A stretch of 64,000 nt of DNA from Dermatophilaceae bacterium (GTDB taxonomy: Bacteria > Actinomycetota > Actinomycetes > Actinomycetales > Dermatophilaceae), in assembly GCA_013361975.1 (NCBI GenBank), contig JABFXB010000019.1, forward strand, positions 62,001-126,000, read 5' to 3'. Below the pieces are notes generated by a model that was not told where the DNA came from, did not search any database, and saw nothing but the letters and a program-made list of their open reading frames with translations. Below, one piece after another: positions 24,783 through 33,456 of the stretch (its first letter is position 1; each line of letters starts with the position of its first letter). Made by a program: the position numbers and the translations under genes.

Positions 24783-26746
24783 GCGCGGCGTGCGGCTGCG
24801 GGGACGACGAGCCCCGCCAGGGCGACGGCGAGCTGGAGGAGCACGCGCCCGAGCGGTTGTGGGAGGTCAGCGAACTGCGGTTCGCCGCGGCTGCGGGCCT
24901 CATCCTGCTGGCCGGGTTCGTCGCGGACCGTCTCGACGCGACGGGCACGGTGGTGACGGGACTGAACGCCGTCGCGCTGGCGCTGGGCGCGTGGACGTTC
25001 GTCCCCAACACGCTCAAGCGGCTCGTCAAGGGCAAGATCGGCGTCGGCACGCTGATGACGATCGCCGCCGTCGGCGCGGTGATCCTCGGTGAGGTCGCTG
25101 AGGCCGCAGCGCTGGCGTTCCTGTACTCCATCAGCGAGGGTCTTGAGGAGTACGCGGTCGCCCGCACCCGCCACGGTCTGCGCGCGCTGCTCTCCCTCGT
25201 TCCGGCCGAGGCCACCATCCTGCGGGACGGCACCCAGGTCACCCTCGCCCCGGCCGAGCTCGCGATCGGCGACCTGCTGCTGGTCCGGCCCGGCGAACGG
25301 GTCGCCACCGACGGCGTCATCCGCGACGGTCGCACCGCCCTGGACGTCTCCGCCCTGACCGGCGAGTCCGTGCCGGTCGAGGCCGGCGCGGGCGACACCG
25401 TCTACGCCGGCTCCATCAACGGCACCGGCGCCCTCGAGGTCGAGGTCACGGCCACCGCCAAGGACAACTCGCTGGCCCGCATCGTGCACATCGTCGAGGC
25501 CGAGCAGTCCCGCAAGGGCAATGCCCAGCGCCTGGCCGACCGCATCGCGCAACCCCTGGTGCCCGGGATCATGGTCCTGGCCGCGGTCATCGCGATCGCG
25601 GGCAGCCTGCTCGGCGACCCCAAGACGTGGATCGAGCGCGCCCTGGTCGTCCTGGTCGCCGCCTCGCCCTGCGCCCTGGCGATCGCCGTGCCGGTCACCG
25701 TGGTCGCCGCCATCGGTGCCGCCAGCCGGATCGGCGCCCTGGTCAAGGGCGGTGCCGCCCTCGAGGCGCTCGGCCGGATCCGCGCGGTCGCCCTGGACAA
25801 GACCGGCACCCTGACCCGCAACCAGCCGGCCGTCGTCGGGGTCGCCACCACGGCCGGTCACAGCCGGGAAGACGTCCTCGACGTCGCCGCCGCGCTGGAG
25901 TCCCGCAGCGAGCACCCCTTGGCGCGCGCGATCCTCGCCGCGGCCCCCGACCACCGGGACGCCGACGGGGTCCAGGCGGTCACCGGCGCCGGCCTGACTG
26001 GAACCATCGAGGGGCGGATGGCCCGACTGGGCCGACCTGGCTGGATCCCGGCCGGCGACCTGGCCGACTCCGTGGCAGCCATGCAGGAGGCAGGCGCCAC
26101 CGCGGTGCTCGTCGAGTACGACGGGGACGTGGTCGGCGCCGTCGCGGTCCGCGACGAACTACGCACCGAGGCCGCCGAGGTGGTCGCGCGGCTCCGCGCC
26201 GACGGCCTGCAGGTCGCCATGCTGACTGGAGACAACCAGCGCACCGCTGCCGCGCTGGCCGCCCAGGCGGGCATCACCGACGTCCACGCCGAGCTGCTCC
26301 CCGAGGACAAGTCGACGATCATCCGACATCTCCGCGAGTCCGCGCCGACCGCGATGGTGGGCGACGGCGTCAACGACGCACCCGCCCTGGCCACCGCCGA
26401 TGTCGGAATCGCGATGGGTGCGATGGGCAGCGACGTGGCCATCGAGACCGCGGACGTCGCCCTCATGGGCGAGGACCTGCGCCACCTGCCGCACGCCCTG
26501 GCCCATGCCCGACGCGCCCGGTCGATCATGCTGCAGAACGTCGGCCTTTCCCTCGCCCTGATCACGATCCTGATCCCGCTCGCCGCGTTCGGCGTGCTCG
26601 GCCTCGCGGCCGTCGTCCTGGTCCACGAGGTCGCCGAGATCTTCGTCATCGGCAACGGGGTGCGCGCCGGCCGCGTCCGACCAATGCCACCCACACCCGC
26701 GACACGGTCGACGGCAGCTTCGGCTGCGGAAGTCAGGGCTTCGTGA
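24779..26746 (+). CDS. ctpG: CtpG-like heavy-metal P1B ATPase (SPC type)
   Basis: The 655-residue ATPase has a short N-terminus with a CGCGDDE Cys pair, a TGESVP actuator motif and an SPC rather than CPC motif (residues about 293-295). DKTGTLT is near 340, followed by SRSEHPLARA and GDGVNDAPA. No HMA domain is present. The last helices contain LVHEVAEIFVIGNG. SPC-type actinobacterial ATPases of this kind include CtpG, which is controlled by CmtR. Export of Cd, Pb or related soft metals is likely. Confidence 0.92.
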   Translation: MSAACGCGDDEPRQGDGELEEHAPERLWEVSELRFAAAAGLILLAGFVADRLDATGTVVTGLNAVALALGAWTFVPNTLKRLVKGKIGVGTLMTIAAVGAVILGEVAEAAALAFLYSISEGLEEYAVARTRHGLRALLSLVPAEATILRDGTQVTLAPAELAIGDLLLVRPGERVATDGVIRDGRTALDVSALTGESVPVEAGAGDTVYAGSINGTGALEVEVTATAKDNSLARIVHIVEAEQSRKGNAQRLADRIAQPLVPGIMVLAAVIAIAGSLLGDPKTWIERALVVLVAASPCALAIAVPVTVVAAIGAASRIGALVKGGAALEALGRIRAVALDKTGTLTRNQPAVVGVATTAGHSREDVLDVAAALESRSEHPLARAILAAAPDHRDADGVQAVTGAGLTGTIEGRMARLGRPGWIPAGDLADSVAAMQEAGATAVLVEYDGDVVGAVAVRDELRTEAAEVVARLRADGLQVAMLTGDNQRTAAALAAQAGITDVHAELLPEDKSTIIRHLRESAPTAMVGDGVNDAPALATADVGIAMGAMGSDVAIETADVALMGEDLRHLPHALAHARRARSIMLQNVGLSLALITILIPLAAFGVLGLAAVVLVHEVAEIFVIGNGVRAGRVRPMPPTPATRSTAASAAEVRAS

Positions 26747-26859
26747 ACTGATAGCCCACGGGCGGCCGACGAACGTCGCATCGAGCGGGCGCGACATCGG
26801 TTCGGCCAGGCGGCCACCCGAGATGTGCAAGGGACGCGGTCAGCGTCGGGTTGGTAAGC

Positions 26860-27126
26860 TCAAGTGACGTCGAGTTCGGTCGACATGCCCGCGGCGTAGT
26901 GACCAGGCAGGTTGCACACCAACTCATAGCGGCCGGACCTCAGCGTCCGCCTTCACCGTCTGCGGGCTGACGTGCATCATCGTCCACCGCCCCTGCATCT
27001 TCGAGGGGCCGCCCCACGCCCGTCCGCGGTTGGCCTCCCATCATCACCGGGCCCATGTCGGCGAGCATCACCCTCACGTTCGTCCCCTGCAGCCCCGCCG
27101 GCGCCTGGCAGGCGGCCGCAGCCATC
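26860..27126 (-). pseudogene. Cupredoxin-domain protein remnant
   Basis: Three pieces lie in three different frames. From ATG 27126: MAAAACQAPAGLQGTNVRVM then LADMGPVMMGG, the start of a cupredoxin-like chain. Next a piece with MMHVSPQTVKA. Last, near 26930-26860, the type-1 copper end YELVCNLPGHYAAGMSTELD and a stop. The middle of the fold, about 50-60 residues, is missing. At least two frameshifts or deletions have destroyed it. The intact gene would have encoded a small exported blue copper protein. Confidence 0.7.
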
Positions 27127-27383
27127 GGTGCTCGCACCGGCACGGGTCGAAAGCCAGAAATGGGGACGCGAAGAGGTCTACGCACGCCCCTGCAGTCCGA
27201 GTCGCCGACGCGCGGCCGAGGACCGCAGAAGCATCCTTGCTGTCACCGTCTGGCGATGCCGGAGAGGCGGCGCCACGCCATGCCAGCCACTTCGCAGGCG
27301 CAGCCGCTCGAGGAGTGCGAGACCGTCCGGCTTGCGCGCTGAGGGGTCTCCACTGCTGGCCGGAACTGTCGAGCCAAGCTAAC

Positions 27384-27409
27384 CTACTGTCTACGTACGG
27401 AGATAGTAG
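27384..27409. promoter_or_regulatory. BlaI/CopY-type operator
   Basis: Arms CTACTGTCT and AGATAGTAG flank an 8-base spacer ACGTACGG. The site differs from that at 31916-31941 at only two positions. It lies 13 bases before the start of a small membrane gene. BlaI-family repressors bind TACTA/TAGTA dyads, so the regulator at 32047 probably controls both sites. Confidence 0.75.
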
Positions 27410-27422
27410 GAAGTTGGGGACC

Positions 27423-27607
27423 ATGGAGTCGTTGTTCATTGGAGTCGCCGCCTTGGCGTGCCCTGTCGGGATGGGCATGATGATGCGGGGGCAGCCGCGC
27501 GGGAAGGGACCGAGGCGCAGGTGCAGCAGCTCCGAGCCGAAGTTGAGCAACTGAAGGCAGACCGAGCAGTGTCGCGGGGCAGCAGAAGTCCCGGGGATGT
27601 GCCCTGA
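27423..27607 (+). pseudogene. Small membrane/coiled-coil gene with a -1 frameshift
   Basis: From ATG 27423 the frame reads MESLFIGVAALACPVGMGMM, a short membrane helix with a Cys and several Met. As written it stops at 27554. After AAG at 27504-27506, a -1 shift gives a coiled coil TEAQVQQLRAEVEQLKADRA. This stops at 27605-27607 in a TGATG overlap with the next start, as expected for the ancestral operon. A lost base or a programmed shift in GGGAAGGG are both possible. The BlaI-type operator lies just upstream. Confidence 0.65.
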
Positions 27608-27786
27608 TGGGCCAATGGACTGCGGGCGCCTTAGCGGTCGCCGCGGTCGTCGCGACGTATTTCGGCTGCGTCCGTCCACACCTCCACGGTTCAATGCGCT
27701 GCAGACGTCGTGTCGCCTCGAGCGCAGTCGATCTCGACCGTCAGCTAGCCGAACTTCGGGAAGAGGTGCGCAGACTCGGGAAGTGA
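27607..27786 (+). CDS. Small membrane protein with C-terminal coiled coil
   Basis: The 59-residue protein starts MGQWTAGALAVAAVVATYFG and has one membrane helix, a Cys/His patch (CVRPHLHGSMRC) and a short charged helix (RQLAELREEVRRL). It is coupled by TGATG to the frameshifted gene before it, whose intact form has the same helix-plus-coil plan. Small pairs like this often accompany copper genes. The Cys and His residues could bind metal. Function is unknown. Confidence 0.6.
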   Translation: MGQWTAGALAVAAVVATYFGCVRPHLHGSMRCRRRVASSAVDLDRQLAELREEVRRLGK

Positions 27787-27857
27787 TCCCCGGGCCACCC
27801 GTCCGCGGCGCGCCGTTCAGTTGCGCACCGTTCAGTCGTACGTGCCTGGCCTGTGCG

Positions 27858-29796
27858 CTAGTCGGTCTCTGGATAGACGAAGCGGCGGTGGATCAGGTGC
27901 GTGGCGTCGGTGAGGGTTTCTTCGCTGATCCGGCCCGCGGCGTCGAGAGTGAGGGTCACTGAGATGTGCGCGGCCGGGTAGCCAAGAGCTAGCCGGACCG
28001 GCTCGCCTGGCTGTGAGATCTGTGTCGACACTGGCGCGGACCCGTCCGCGTATGGCTCTTGGCTGACGAAGAAGCGTCCGGTCATCCGCAGCCGCTGATG
28101 CTCGGGGAGCCCCGCGCTGGCGTCGCTCGTGACCGCCTCGTACACCGTGAGGTTGCCGACGCTGCGCAGGGCGGACACGGCGCGTTCGAGATGTGCTGCC
28201 CCTGGCGTGCCGGGCCACGGGACGAGCACGTTCGCCGTGCCCCCGCGCCAGGTGGCTGAGCTCGCGCGGAGGCCGAGGATGTTGTCACCGGATCGCCAGT
28301 CCACCGGACCGGTGAAGCATCCCGCCCCGCACGCTGTCAGCTCCACCGGGCTGACGCTCTGCCCGGGCCCTGCGACCTGCGCCGACAGGGTCAGGTCATC
28401 CTGGGGTTCGTCACCCGAGTAGTAGTCGCCGGTTCGGGGGGGAGGTCAGCCGCACGACGAGCGTCTGCTCGCCGGCCTGGACCGTGACACCGATCTGCCC
28501 TGCCATCGTGCCGACTTGGACGACCTGGCCGCCCAGCACGGGAGCGGCGGCCGGCTGGCTGGACGCCGGCGGCGTGGACGAAAGCGTCGCCGACATGGCT
28601 AGAACCACGGCCAGGGCGGCAATCTCGACGCGGGTCGCGACCAGCACGGCGCGCGTGTTGCGGCGCCGGACCCATCGACGGGCCCCGAGCGCGAGTACAG
28701 CTGCGGCCGCGACCCCGCCCAGCTTGACCAGCAGGAGCAGTCCGTAGCGGGTGCCGGTCCACGCCGCGAACGGCACCAGCAGCAGCGCGCTGACGGCCCC
28801 GGTCGATACGACGGTCGCGAAGACCCACGCGGCCACGCGTGCGTACCCGAGATAGAGCAGGTGCACAGGAGCTCGGCTCGATCGCCATGCAAGGGCGATC
28901 ACGACGACCTGGGTCAGGGCCCCGACCCACAGGGCCGCAGCGGCAACATGCACGCCGGTGAGCAGCGCGCCCCAGCCGGGCGCCGCCGTATTGGCGTGTG
29001 ACCGCACCCCTTCGGCCACGACGACGGCCGCGAGCGGAACCAGGGTCAGAATCCGCGCTGATGCGCGTAGCAGGCGCCAGGCCACGTAACCGACGCCGAA
29101 GCCTGCAGCCTCGACCAGCAGGACGATACCCGCCTGCCCGTTCCACAACGACGCCAGCGAGCCGGTCTGGACCACGAACAGGACACCCAGCGTCACCACA
29201 GCCACCAGTCCGGTGAGCGCACCGACTGGCGCCAACGGGTGGGGCGACGGTAGGCCGGGCCTGCCCTCCCGCGCTCGCCGTGCGATCAGGTCGGCGACCA
29301 CCCCGCCGAGCGCGAGTGCGAGCCCGGCAAACAGCAGCCATCGTACGACCGCGTCAGGCCAGGACGTGCCCGTGGCTGTCGTCGCCTCGGCAGCGCCGAG
29401 GACCCCTGACCCGACGGCGAAGCGGTACTCGTCTCCCATCAGGTCACCGTCGGAGCCGGTGACCTGCCACCGGACCCGGTAGACGCCAAGCCCGAGCCGC
29501 TCTGGCACCGCCGCGGTGATCGCCCGGCCGGCCCGGGCTGTGGCCGTGGGTCCGACCGGTACCACCTTGCCTGCGCTGTCGAGCACGACGAGGGCGTCCG
29601 GGCCGGCCGTGACCGCCTCGTTGAAGACGAGGGTGATGGCCCCCGGAGAGTCCCCGGTCGCGACCTCGGCCGCAGGGTCGCTGAACAGCAGCGTGGGGTG
29701 CGCGATGGCAGGCGGCGCACCTGCCAGCAAGGCCACGAGCGCTGCCAGCAGGACAGCCCAGGCGCGACCTGTTCTGCGGCGGGTTGTTCGCGTCAT
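27858..29796 (-). pseudogene. CopC-CopD fusion (YcnJ-like), frameshifted in a G7 run
   Basis: The frame from 29796 encodes a signal peptide ending AIAHP with the copper-binding N-terminal His, a CopC domain (to about residue 130) and a CopD-like eight-helix membrane domain. It stops early near 28411. Removing one base from the G7 run at 28436-28442 restores the frame: the chain continues GDYYSGDEPQDDLTLSAQVA into a C-terminal outer domain (VELTACGAGCFTGPVDW) that ends at 27858. The intact protein would have about 645 residues and take part in copper uptake. It is the last gene of the operon from 31857. Confidence 0.8.
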
Positions 29797-30116
29797 CCTT
29801 GCGGGCGCTGAGCCAGCGCGCGTCGAAGCCGCCGCTCGGAGAGGCGCCCGAACGAGAACGGGCGACCGTCGATGAGCACGCCCGGCGCAAAGATCACGTG
29901 AGACTCGGAGGCCAGCCGCTGGCCCGTCGGTGTGGCGAGGTCGACCTCGGTGACCTCGAGGGGTAGGTCCTTGTTCACGCGTGCCAGGACCTGCTTGGCA
30001 TGATCGCAGAGGACGCAGTCCGACTGGGTCAGCAGCGTCACGGCGGCCGGGACGGTGAGGGCGGACCGGGCCTCTGGACCCGGTCTGGTGACCCGCCCGG
30101 ATCCGGGTCTACTCAT
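29793..30116 (-). CDS. Glutaredoxin-like (DUF836) thiol protein
   Basis: The 107-residue protein has a thioredoxin-like fold, with CVLC (Cys34, Cys37) after the first strand and an FAPGVLIDG loop in the cis-Pro position. It overlaps both neighbours by ATGA-type overlaps. It probably exchanges thiols in the cytoplasm for the adjacent redox and copper proteins. The first 20 residues are polar and may not all belong. Confidence 0.8.
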   Translation of the reverse strand: MSRPGSGRVTRPGPEARSALTVPAAVTLLTQSDCVLCDHAKQVLARVNKDLPLEVTEVDLATPTGQRLASESHVIFAPGVLIDGRPFSFGRLSERRLRRALAQRPQG

Positions 30117-30847
30117 CGGCGGCGCTCGCGAGTCAGGTCCGAAAGGATCTTGGCCGTCGGTACGAACATGACGTAGTCCGGCTCGCCGCCGTAGTCGGCC
30201 CGCCAGTCGATGGTGCCCTGGGGGCCTACGAGCAGGAAGCTGTGGCCGTCACGCATGTCACCCATCATCCCGTACGTATTGGCGTCGTACGCGCGGGAGA
30301 CCTTCAGGTCGGGGTCGGAGAGCACCGCAGTAGAGAGGCCCTCGTCAGCCACCTTCCGCGCGAGCAGCGGGGCCGGGTCGGTGGTCAACGACACGACGGC
30401 GTCGATCCCCGCGCTCTTCAGGTCCTTCCGGTTGCGCTCAAGATCCTTGATCTGGTCCCAGCACGGCTGGCAGGACAGCCCCTCCTGGAAGTACAGCAGC
30501 ACCGTCTTGCCCCGGTAGTCGGACAGGGACACCGACCCTCCGCCGCTCGAGGCGAGCGTGAAGCCTGGTGCCGCCGCGCCTGCACCGGGCTGCCCGGCGA
30601 CATGGTGGTAGCCGCTTCCCGCGGACGTCGTCCCGGTTTGGACAGTGCTGGCCTGCGATCCCTGAAAGATCAGGTACAGGGCCACGATCGCCGCGGCGAT
30701 GACCGCCGCCGCTGCGAGCACGGCTCGCCGCTGCCGGGAGGTGGACGCGGTCCGCGGGTCAGACCCTGCTGTGCTGGCCGGGGTGCGGTTGCGGCCTGGC
30801 CGACCGGCTGGCCGCCGGGAGGTGGTGGTGCCGCGCGTGTCGCTCAC
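30113..30847 (-). CDS. Membrane-anchored peroxiredoxin/redoxin
   Basis: The 244-residue protein starts at GTG 30847 (AGGAG upstream), overlapping the CcdA-like stop. After a basic N-terminus a single helix (residues about 43-63) anchors an extracytoplasmic AhpC/TSA-type domain with QEGLSCQPCW. The CxxC form rather than a single peroxidatic Cys suggests a TlpA/Bcp-like thiol reductase. Partnership with the CcdA-like protein encoded upstream is likely. Confidence 0.82.
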   Translation of the reverse strand: MSDTRGTTTSRRPAGRPGRNRTPASTAGSDPRTASTSRQRRAVLAAAAVIAAAIVALYLIFQGSQASTVQTGTTSAGSGYHHVAGQPGAGAAAPGFTLASSGGGSVSLSDYRGKTVLLYFQEGLSCQPCWDQIKDLERNRKDLKSAGIDAVVSLTTDPAPLLARKVADEGLSTAVLSDPDLKVSRAYDANTYGMMGDMRDGHSFLLVGPQGTIDWRADYGGEPDYVMFVPTAKILSDLTRERRR

Positions 30848-31857
30848 TGTGGGATCTCCTTGGGGGTGCTGGCTGGCTCGGCACGGGCGGCACGGGTGAC
30901 AGGAGGACCGCAGGTGTCGGCGCGCAAGCCGGCGCCGGCGGCGTCGAGCTCCGGCGGCCAAACCGGTGGCTCCTGCAGCGCCCCGGGTCCGTCGGTCGCG
31001 GAGGCGGCCCCACGTCCGCGGACACCTCGCCGGACCAGGAGCGCGATGCCCAGCGCGAGGGCGAGGAACACTGCCCAGCCGGGGAGCCACGACAGTGCGC
31101 CGACGGCGGTGCTCGACAGGTGCTGCAGCCATGCGCTCAGCTCCGTCTGCCATCCACCGCTCGGCATACCCGGTCCGGCCACGGCGAGCACCATCGCCAA
31201 CACGCCCATCACGACCATCAGGAGTCCACCGGCGAGGCTGCCCAGGGCCGCCTGTCTCTGCCAGCGCCCGAGCCGCAGCCGGATGGAGCGGTCGGTCAGC
31301 AGGGCGGTGGCGCGTTGCCGGCGCGTGTCCCACACCAGCGCCACGACTGCCAACGGCATGACCATGCCGACGACGTACGCGCCGCCGATGGACAGGGCGG
31401 CCGGGAACGAGGCGGCAGCCCCGGCCAGTACGGCGACCCCGGCCAGGACGGGCGCGCAGCAGGCGCTGGCCGCGCCCGAAAACGCCCCGAGCGTGTACGC
31501 CGAGGTGAGCCGCCCCTCCCGACCCGCGCGGGCGCCCGGCATCGGCAGGTTCGGCTTCCAGCCGGTCAGCACCGCAGCTCCGGCGACGATCATGAGCGCG
31601 CCCCCTGTCAGGAAGATCCACAGGTGCTGGGTGACCAGGACCCGGCTCAACGCGGTCGCGCCGAGACCAATCGGCAGGATGACCGTCGCGACCCCGGACC
31701 CGAAGACCAACGTTGCGAGCAGGACCCCGCGACGGTGCCGGAACCCGGTGGCGAGGTAGGCCGGCAGCATGACGGACACGCAGCACGGCGCGAACAGGGC
31801 CACGACGCCGCCGAGGAAGGACGCGAGCAGCGTCGTTCCGAACATCAGCTCAGTCAT
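30844..31857 (-). CDS. CcdA/DsbD-like thiol electron-transfer membrane protein
   Basis: The 337-residue protein has about eight membrane helices. Two Cys-bearing helices, FAPCCVSVMLPAY and ASACCAPVLAG, match the transmembrane redox pair of CcdA/DsbD. It moves reducing power from cytoplasmic thioredoxin to outer thiol proteins. It is the first gene of the leftward operon with redoxin, glutaredoxin-like and CopCD. The BlaI-type operator lies 59 bases upstream of its start. Confidence 0.85.
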   Translation of the reverse strand: MTELMFGTTLLASFLGGVVALFAPCCVSVMLPAYLATGFRHRRGVLLATLVFGSGVATVILPIGLGATALSRVLVTQHLWIFLTGGALMIVAGAAVLTGWKPNLPMPGARAGREGRLTSAYTLGAFSGAASACCAPVLAGVAVLAGAAASFPAALSIGGAYVVGMVMPLAVVALVWDTRRQRATALLTDRSIRLRLGRWQRQAALGSLAGGLLMVVMGVLAMVLAVAGPGMPSGGWQTELSAWLQHLSSTAVGALSWLPGWAVFLALALGIALLVRRGVRGRGAASATDGPGALQEPPVWPPELDAAGAGLRADTCGPPVTRAARAEPASTPKEIPQ

Positions 31858-31915
31858 GAGCCCCGCCTGATTGGGGATGTGCGCACTGTCTTCTCCTGCC
31901 GGTCGACCAGATCAT

Positions 31916-31941
31916 CTACTATCTGCGTACGGAGATAGTAG
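31916..31941. promoter_or_regulatory. Perfect BlaI-type operator between the CcdA operon and blaI
   Basis: Perfect 9-bp arms CTACTATCT and AGATAGTAG flank the spacer GCGTACGG. The site lies in the divergent region, so one bound repressor could control both the leftward CcdA-CopCD operon and its own gene. Almost the same 26-bp sequence recurs at 27384-27409. Confidence 0.85.
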
Positions 31942-32046
31942 GTCAACATGGCTGGGGTAGGGTTCGGCCGCAGTCGTAGTGGTAGTCGTAGTCGCAGGGG
32001 CAGCCGCGGCAGCAGCCGTATGGCGTGGAGTGGACGGGAGGTTGGC

Positions 32047-32415
32047 GTGCGCGGATTCGGCGAGCTGGAAGCAGTGGTGATGGGCCACTTGTGGGACCGT
32101 GGCACGCCATGCACGGTGCGCGAGGTGTTCGAACGGCTAGGGCAGGACCGGCAGATCGCATACACCACGGCCATGTCGACGATGGACAACCTGCACCGCA
32201 AGGGCTGGCTGTCCCGTGAGCGTCAGGGCAAGGCCTTCCTCTACTGGCCCATTCTGACCCGCGAGCAGTACGGGGCCCGGCTGATGCGTGATGCGCTGAA
32301 TGTCGGTGGGGACCCGAGTCTCGTCCTGAGCCATTTCATCGAGCAGATGAGCGGTGAGGAGTCCGCAGCGCTGCGGCGCCTGGCGGCCACAGCGGATGAG
32401 CAGGGGCTGGCGTGA
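32047..32415 (+). CDS. BlaI/MecI/CopY-family repressor
   Basis: The 122-residue protein has the BlaI winged helix (GELEAVVMGHLWDRG, then AYTTAMSTMDNLHRKGWL) and a C-terminal dimerisation part. GTG 32047 follows GGGAGG and gives the usual family length. Upstream in-frame ATGs at 31948 and 32020 would add a Ser/Arg/Gly-rich stretch made by TAG/GTAG repeats. It overlaps the M56 peptidase gene (GTGA). Its operators are probably those at 31916 and 27384. Confidence 0.88.
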   Translation: MRGFGELEAVVMGHLWDRGTPCTVREVFERLGQDRQIAYTTAMSTMDNLHRKGWLSRERQGKAFLYWPILTREQYGARLMRDALNVGGDPSLVLSHFIEQMSGEESAALRRLAATADEQGLA

Positions 32416-33368
32416 GTGCCGCGTTCTGCCTGTTGCTCTATAGCGGGACGCTCGCGGTACTGGCGCCACCGCTGCTGGCTCGGCTCACCCGGCGCGGCGT
32501 TGCTCCCCGGCTGGGGGTCGCCCTCTGGCTGGTGGCGATCGGTTCCGTCACCGGTTCGGTTGCCACCGCGGCAGGCCTGCTGGCCGTTGAGCTGGCCCGT
32601 GACTGGTCCGGGCCGCCCACGACCCTGATGGGCTCGTGCCTGGCGGGGCTTAGGGCTGCGGCCACTGGCGTCCACGGTTCGATGGTGCGCAGCATCGTGT
32701 TCTCGGCCGCGGGAGGCCTCATGCTCGCGGTGGGCGTGGTGCTGCTGCGGCTCGGGCGAACGTGGGCGCGGGCCCGAGACGCCACTCGGGCGCATGCGCG
32801 GATGGTCAGGCTTGCCGGGGCCGCGCGGCCGAGCCTTGGCGCGGTCGTGCTCGATGTGCCTGAGAGGGCCGTCTACTGCGTGCCCGGACGTCCGAGCACG
32901 GTCGTGTTCACGACTGGGGCGTTGGCCGTGCTCGACCCTGGGCAGGTCGGCGCAGTCCTGGCGCACGAGCGTGCGCACCTGACGGGTCGACACCACCTGG
33001 TCATCGCGCTCACCCGTGGCCTGTGCCTCTGCCTTCCTCGGGTCGAGCTGTTCAGCTGCGGCGCCGAGGAGGTGGCGCGGCTGTTGGAAATGTCTGCCGA
33101 CGATGCTGCGGCCCGGACCCACGGGTCCGGCACTGTCCTGAAGGCTCTCGTGGAGCTTTCTTCGCCCTCCGTCCCCAGCGGGGTTCCTGCCGGTGCCTTG
33201 GCAGCGCACGGCGTGGGCGTGCTGGCCCGCGCCGAGCGGCTGGCCGTGCCGGCCACGGCACGCGCGCGGCGGCGGGCCACACTGCAGCTGGCGACCACGA
33301 TGACCGCGGTTGCGCTCGCGCCCTTGGTCCTCGGCGTGCTCGCGGTCTGCGGGCCGCTGTGGGGCTGA
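32412..33368 (+). CDS. BlaR1-like M56 membrane metallopeptidase
   Basis: The 318-residue protein has about four membrane helices and a zinc-protease motif HERAH (the HExxH motif) near residue 185. A downstream EVARLLEMSADDAA supplies the third zinc ligand. It has no beta-lactam-sensor domain. M56 proteins cleave a BlaI-type repressor after a signal. In actinobacteria such short forms often pair with BlaI near copper genes, so a copper or envelope redox signal is plausible. Confidence 0.85.
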   Translation: MSAAFCLLLYSGTLAVLAPPLLARLTRRGVAPRLGVALWLVAIGSVTGSVATAAGLLAVELARDWSGPPTTLMGSCLAGLRAAATGVHGSMVRSIVFSAAGGLMLAVGVVLLRLGRTWARARDATRAHARMVRLAGAARPSLGAVVLDVPERAVYCVPGRPSTVVFTTGALAVLDPGQVGAVLAHERAHLTGRHHLVIALTRGLCLCLPRVELFSCGAEEVARLLEMSADDAAARTHGSGTVLKALVELSSPSVPSGVPAGALAAHGVGVLARAERLAVPATARARRRATLQLATTMTAVALAPLVLGVLAVCGPLWG

Positions 33369-33456
33369 CACCGACTCGACATGATCGGGTGAGCCGGACG
33401 CCGTACGGATCGACGGCGACAGCGCGCCGACGTGCCCGACGTGGGAGGGAAGAAGG

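Noticed and set aside
30242..31759. 505-codon plus-strand frame across the redoxin and CcdA genes
   Set aside because: Composition is Arg/Pro/Ala-rich without domains, and the opposite strand carries recognised proteins throughout.
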